From Streptomyces colonosanans (GTDB taxonomy: Bacteria; Actinomycetota; Actinomycetes; Streptomycetales; Streptomycetaceae), in assembly GCF_001866645.1 (NCBI RefSeq), contig NZ_MLYP01000061.1:1-41936 (forward strand): DNA of 41,936 bases. The letters run 5' to 3'. A program made the translations under genes and the position numbers. Positions 39,958 through 41,936 of this stretch are shown piece by piece. Numbering within the stretch: the stretch's first letter is position 1; every line of letters starts with the position of its first letter. A model generated the notes under the pieces. The model made no database searches. It had not been told where the DNA came from and was given only the letters and a program-made list of their open reading frames with translations.

Positions 39958-41292
39958 GTGGCTGCATTCGCCATACGCCTTGTCCGCTTCACCGGACGCT
40001 TACTGCTGGCGCTGACTGCCGTCGTGACGCCGGCTGTTGTCTTTCTCGTGTTGATCGTCCTCACGGATGGGGCCGGCTCGGGACTCCCCGCTTGGCTGAC
40101 GACCCTCGGAGTTGCTTCTGCCGCCGCGCTGTGGCGGAGCCGGCGCCGTACCGGGGCGGCACAACTCGTGCCGTTCGTACCGGTGGTTGTCGCGGCAGTG
40201 CTGACGGCGACGGTCTGCGTCCCGACCGTGCCCAGGACCCGGCAACACCCGCCCGCCCTGCCCTTCGTGGCTACACAGCACTGGAGTCTGAACACCGGCA
40301 GTAGGGTCGCTGTGTATCACTACCCGCCCGCAGACCCTGGGACCCGACACCCGATCCCGCTCGTGTACCTCAACGGGGGGCCGGTCCGCGGCATATCGGT
40401 ACTCGACCACCGATTCCTGCAACTCCTGGCAGGCCGGGGCTACGACGTCTACACCTACGAACAGGCCGGCGGCGGGCGCAGCGACCTGCTCCCCATGGAC
40501 CAGTACACGATCTCCAGATCGGTCCGTGACCTCAACGCCTTCATCCACCGTCTGGGCAAAGGCAAGGCCGACGTCCTCGGCTTCTCGTCAGGCGCGGTCG
40601 TGCTCACCCGAGCACTCGCCGACCCCTCCGTCACCACACAACTGCACCGCGCGATCATCGCCGAGCCCGGCCCGATGGACGGTCCCACATCAAGGATCAC
40701 CGGGCACACGGGACGTCCGTCCGCGCGCGACCTCGCACCGAGCATGACCGGACCGCGATCAACGCACATCCCCCGCTACGCCGTTGCTTTCGGCCTCATG
40801 CGACTCGGACTCCTCACCCCCGACTCCAAACTGATCGGACAGGCCGAAGGCGACAACGCATTCACCGCCGCCGACCTCGGCAGCGATACCGCATCCGCCT
40901 ACTGCGCGCGCGACGCGCACCGCATCCCGTCCGAAGACACGCCACAGAACTTCTCCTTCAGCCCCGCCGCCAGCCTCCGCATGCAGCAGACGGTGAAGGA
41001 GTCCCCGTCCATCGCCCCGCAACTGAGGCGCTCAAAGACGCCCACCATGCTGATGATCGCCGAGTGCTCCTCCCAGATTCGCCAGTGGGAGACCACCGTC
41101 CTCGCCAGTGACCCCGCCATCCAGCGCACGCAGTACATGCCCGGAGTCGGGCATCACATGTGGAACGGCCTGGACGACAACAACGACCGAGCCGCCTCCG
41201 TTGTCACCGCGTTCCTCCAAGGCGAGCCGACACCTCTGCCGAACTACCCCACTCGCGAGGAGATCCCCGCATTCCTGCGTAATCGCGAGTGA
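39958..41292 (+). CDS. Membrane-anchored alpha/beta hydrolase
   Basis: 444 residues from the GTG at 39958, which follows GGGGGT with 5 nt spacing. Two or three N-terminal hydrophobic helices (LLLALTAVVTPAVVFLVLIV, LVPFVPVVVAAVLTATV) anchor the protein and place the catalytic domain outside the cytoplasm. The alpha/beta-hydrolase domain has an oxyanion region VYLNGGPVRGISVLDHRFLQ, the nucleophile elbow LGFSSGAVV (G-x-S-x-G) and the histidine GVGHHMW. This order resembles proline-iminopeptidase-like hydrolases. The divergent TetR gene and the operator at 39917 indicate inducible expression. The substrate is unknown; a lactone, peptide or ester are equally possible. Confidence 0.88.
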   Translation: MAAFAIRLVRFTGRLLLALTAVVTPAVVFLVLIVLTDGAGSGLPAWLTTLGVASAAALWRSRRRTGAAQLVPFVPVVVAAVLTATVCVPTVPRTRQHPPALPFVATQHWSLNTGSRVAVYHYPPADPGTRHPIPLVYLNGGPVRGISVLDHRFLQLLAGRGYDVYTYEQAGGGRSDLLPMDQYTISRSVRDLNAFIHRLGKGKADVLGFSSGAVVLTRALADPSVTTQLHRAIIAEPGPMDGPTSRITGHTGRPSARDLAPSMTGPRSTHIPRYAVAFGLMRLGLLTPDSKLIGQAEGDNAFTAADLGSDTASAYCARDAHRIPSEDTPQNFSFSPAASLRMQQTVKESPSIAPQLRRSKTPTMLMIAECSSQIRQWETTVLASDPAIQRTQYMPGVGHHMWNGLDDNNDRAASVVTAFLQGEPTPLPNYPTREEIPAFLRNRE

Positions 41293-41618
41293 CGCCCGTG
41301 CAGCCCGTCACCGGCATGGGCTGGCGAAGCTCGGAGATACGGTGTTCCGCGACATGTATGCCGCAGAGCGCCATGGGGCCGCGCCGCAGGTGGGTGATCC
41401 CGGTCAAGACAGATCCGGTGAGTGGTTTATCAGGCCGGGTCCTTGCACAACTCGTCAATGCGGCCCGTGCGGCGTCGAGCCCGATCACGGTCGTCAGGAT
41501 TTCCCTGACAGGCTCGCCGTCGCGCTGCCCGTGCCGTACCTCTCCGTCGAATCCCAACTCCGCCTCCCTCGCCCGCTGTCGATCACACTGGCGGCCAGCA
41601 TGCCACCGGCCACTGACA
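41293..41618. other. Gap without a supported gene
   Basis: Open frames here are short and lack an RBS or family resemblance. No further element stood out until the hairpin at 41619. Confidence 0.5.
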
Positions 41619-41651
41619 AGCGGTCCGGACCTGCCCTCGGACCGGACCGCT
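41619..41651. terminator. Hairpin downstream of the hydrolase
   Basis: AGCGGTCCGG (41619-41628), 13-nt loop, CCGGACCGCT (41642-41651). Perfect 10-bp stem, but 327 bp past the hydrolase stop, so it may instead belong to a transcript entering from the right. Confidence 0.55.
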
Positions 41652-41699
41652 CACCGCGTGCTACTCCTCGCTAGTGCTTGGCCGGAAAGGTCTGCCGGA

Positions 41700-41936
41700 A
41701 AGCTCGCGGCGTCCGGTGCTGGGGGCACCTCCCACGCCCTTCAGGCAGTGGGGGAACATCGCAAGGCGGAGCATCACCCGCGTACCGGATGTACTCGGGT
41801 GATGCGACAACGCGGCGAGCCGTGCCGGGCGTCGCGAGCCGGTGAACCCTTCCGGTCACACTGGTGCCCCGGCAGGCAACGTTTGCCCGTCAAGGAGCGG
41901 CGAAGTGGGGGTACCCCCTGCTCGAAGAGCTTGGGG
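41700..41936. repeat. Intergenic structured-repeat region
   Basis: Two hairpins stand out. One is formed by ACCTCCCACGCC and GGCAGTGGGGGA around 41727-41755. The other is an extended stem at 41771-41805: GCATCACCCG, GTAC, loop CGGAT, GTAC, CGGGTGATGC. A further GGGGGTACCCCC palindrome lies near 41909-41920. Sequence of this style recurs between Streptomyces genes, but I cannot count copies from one window. It may be a structured RNA or a repetitive intergenic element. Confidence 0.5.

Overview
The window is GC-rich (roughly 70%) with strong G/C third-position bias, GTG starts, ATGA/GTGA gene overlaps and many TetR-type regulators. Its families (GerW-like, YqeB, questin oxidase-like, secreted M15 DD-peptidase, TrmB/LuxR hybrids) point to Streptomyces or a close relative. 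Many broken genes and transposase scraps suggest a chromosome arm or other accessory region rather than a core segment. No rRNA, tRNA or CRISPR array was found.

Layout. 1-4.4 kb: a divergent gene pair with a TetR regulator and its operator; an ECF41-type sigma factor with its AhpD/CMD partner behind a matching ECF41-type promoter; a methyltransferase overlapping a GerW-like gene; then two gene remnants. 4.5-8.8 kb: a MacB/LolCDE-type ABC exporter (ATPase and permease overlapping), a LuxR-tail remnant and an HD hydrolase. 8.9-11.4 kb: a secreted zinc DD-carboxypeptidase with a decayed neighbour, and a secreted ParB-like protein. 11.8-13.7 kb: an MFS exporter with a His-rich tail, divergent from an ArsR/SmtB sensor that carries an NmtR-type alpha5 site. 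13.8-16.1 kb: TetR plus a DHA2 drug exporter. 16.5-17.3 kb: a broken metalloprotease, six 35/36-bp tandem repeats and a hairpin. 17.3-21.8 kb: a TrmB/LuxR regulator, a YqeB-family membrane protein behind a near-perfect 34-bp operator, a 23-bp-arm inverted repeat, an ICL/PEPM enzyme and a questin oxidase-like protein.

21.8-24.7 kb: stress and membrane genes mixed with debris (APC permease fragment, SHOCT protein, CopA-type HMA fragment, Hsp20, GNAT, IS5 scrap). 24.7-29.9 kb: a large gene with TerD-like sequence split by one in-frame TAA, two small secreted proteins, an SGNH hydrolase and an IS5 scrap. 29.9-31.8 kb: a flavin monooxygenase and TetR sharing an operator. 31.8-37.9 kb: a mobile module of overlapping genes (tyrosine recombinase, small recombinase-like protein, large frameshifted recombinase, TnpC/DUF6262-like coiled coil), followed by a leucine-rich-repeat-variant protein with a cysteine cluster. 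37.9-41.3 kb: a 3'-truncated VanX-like gene, a glycosyltransferase scrap, and a TetR plus alpha/beta hydrolase pair with its operator. The last 640 bp hold no convincing gene but contain strong hairpins.

The recurring theme is small autonomous modules, each a local regulator, a visible palindromic operator and one effector (exporter, monooxygenase or hydrolase), separated by gene debris. The best leads are the recombinase module, the NmtR-like sensor with its His-tailed exporter, the operator shared by the TetR locus at the left edge and yqeB 19 kb away, and the ECF41 promoter match. Functional statements are family-based inferences from reading the sequence; no database search was run.
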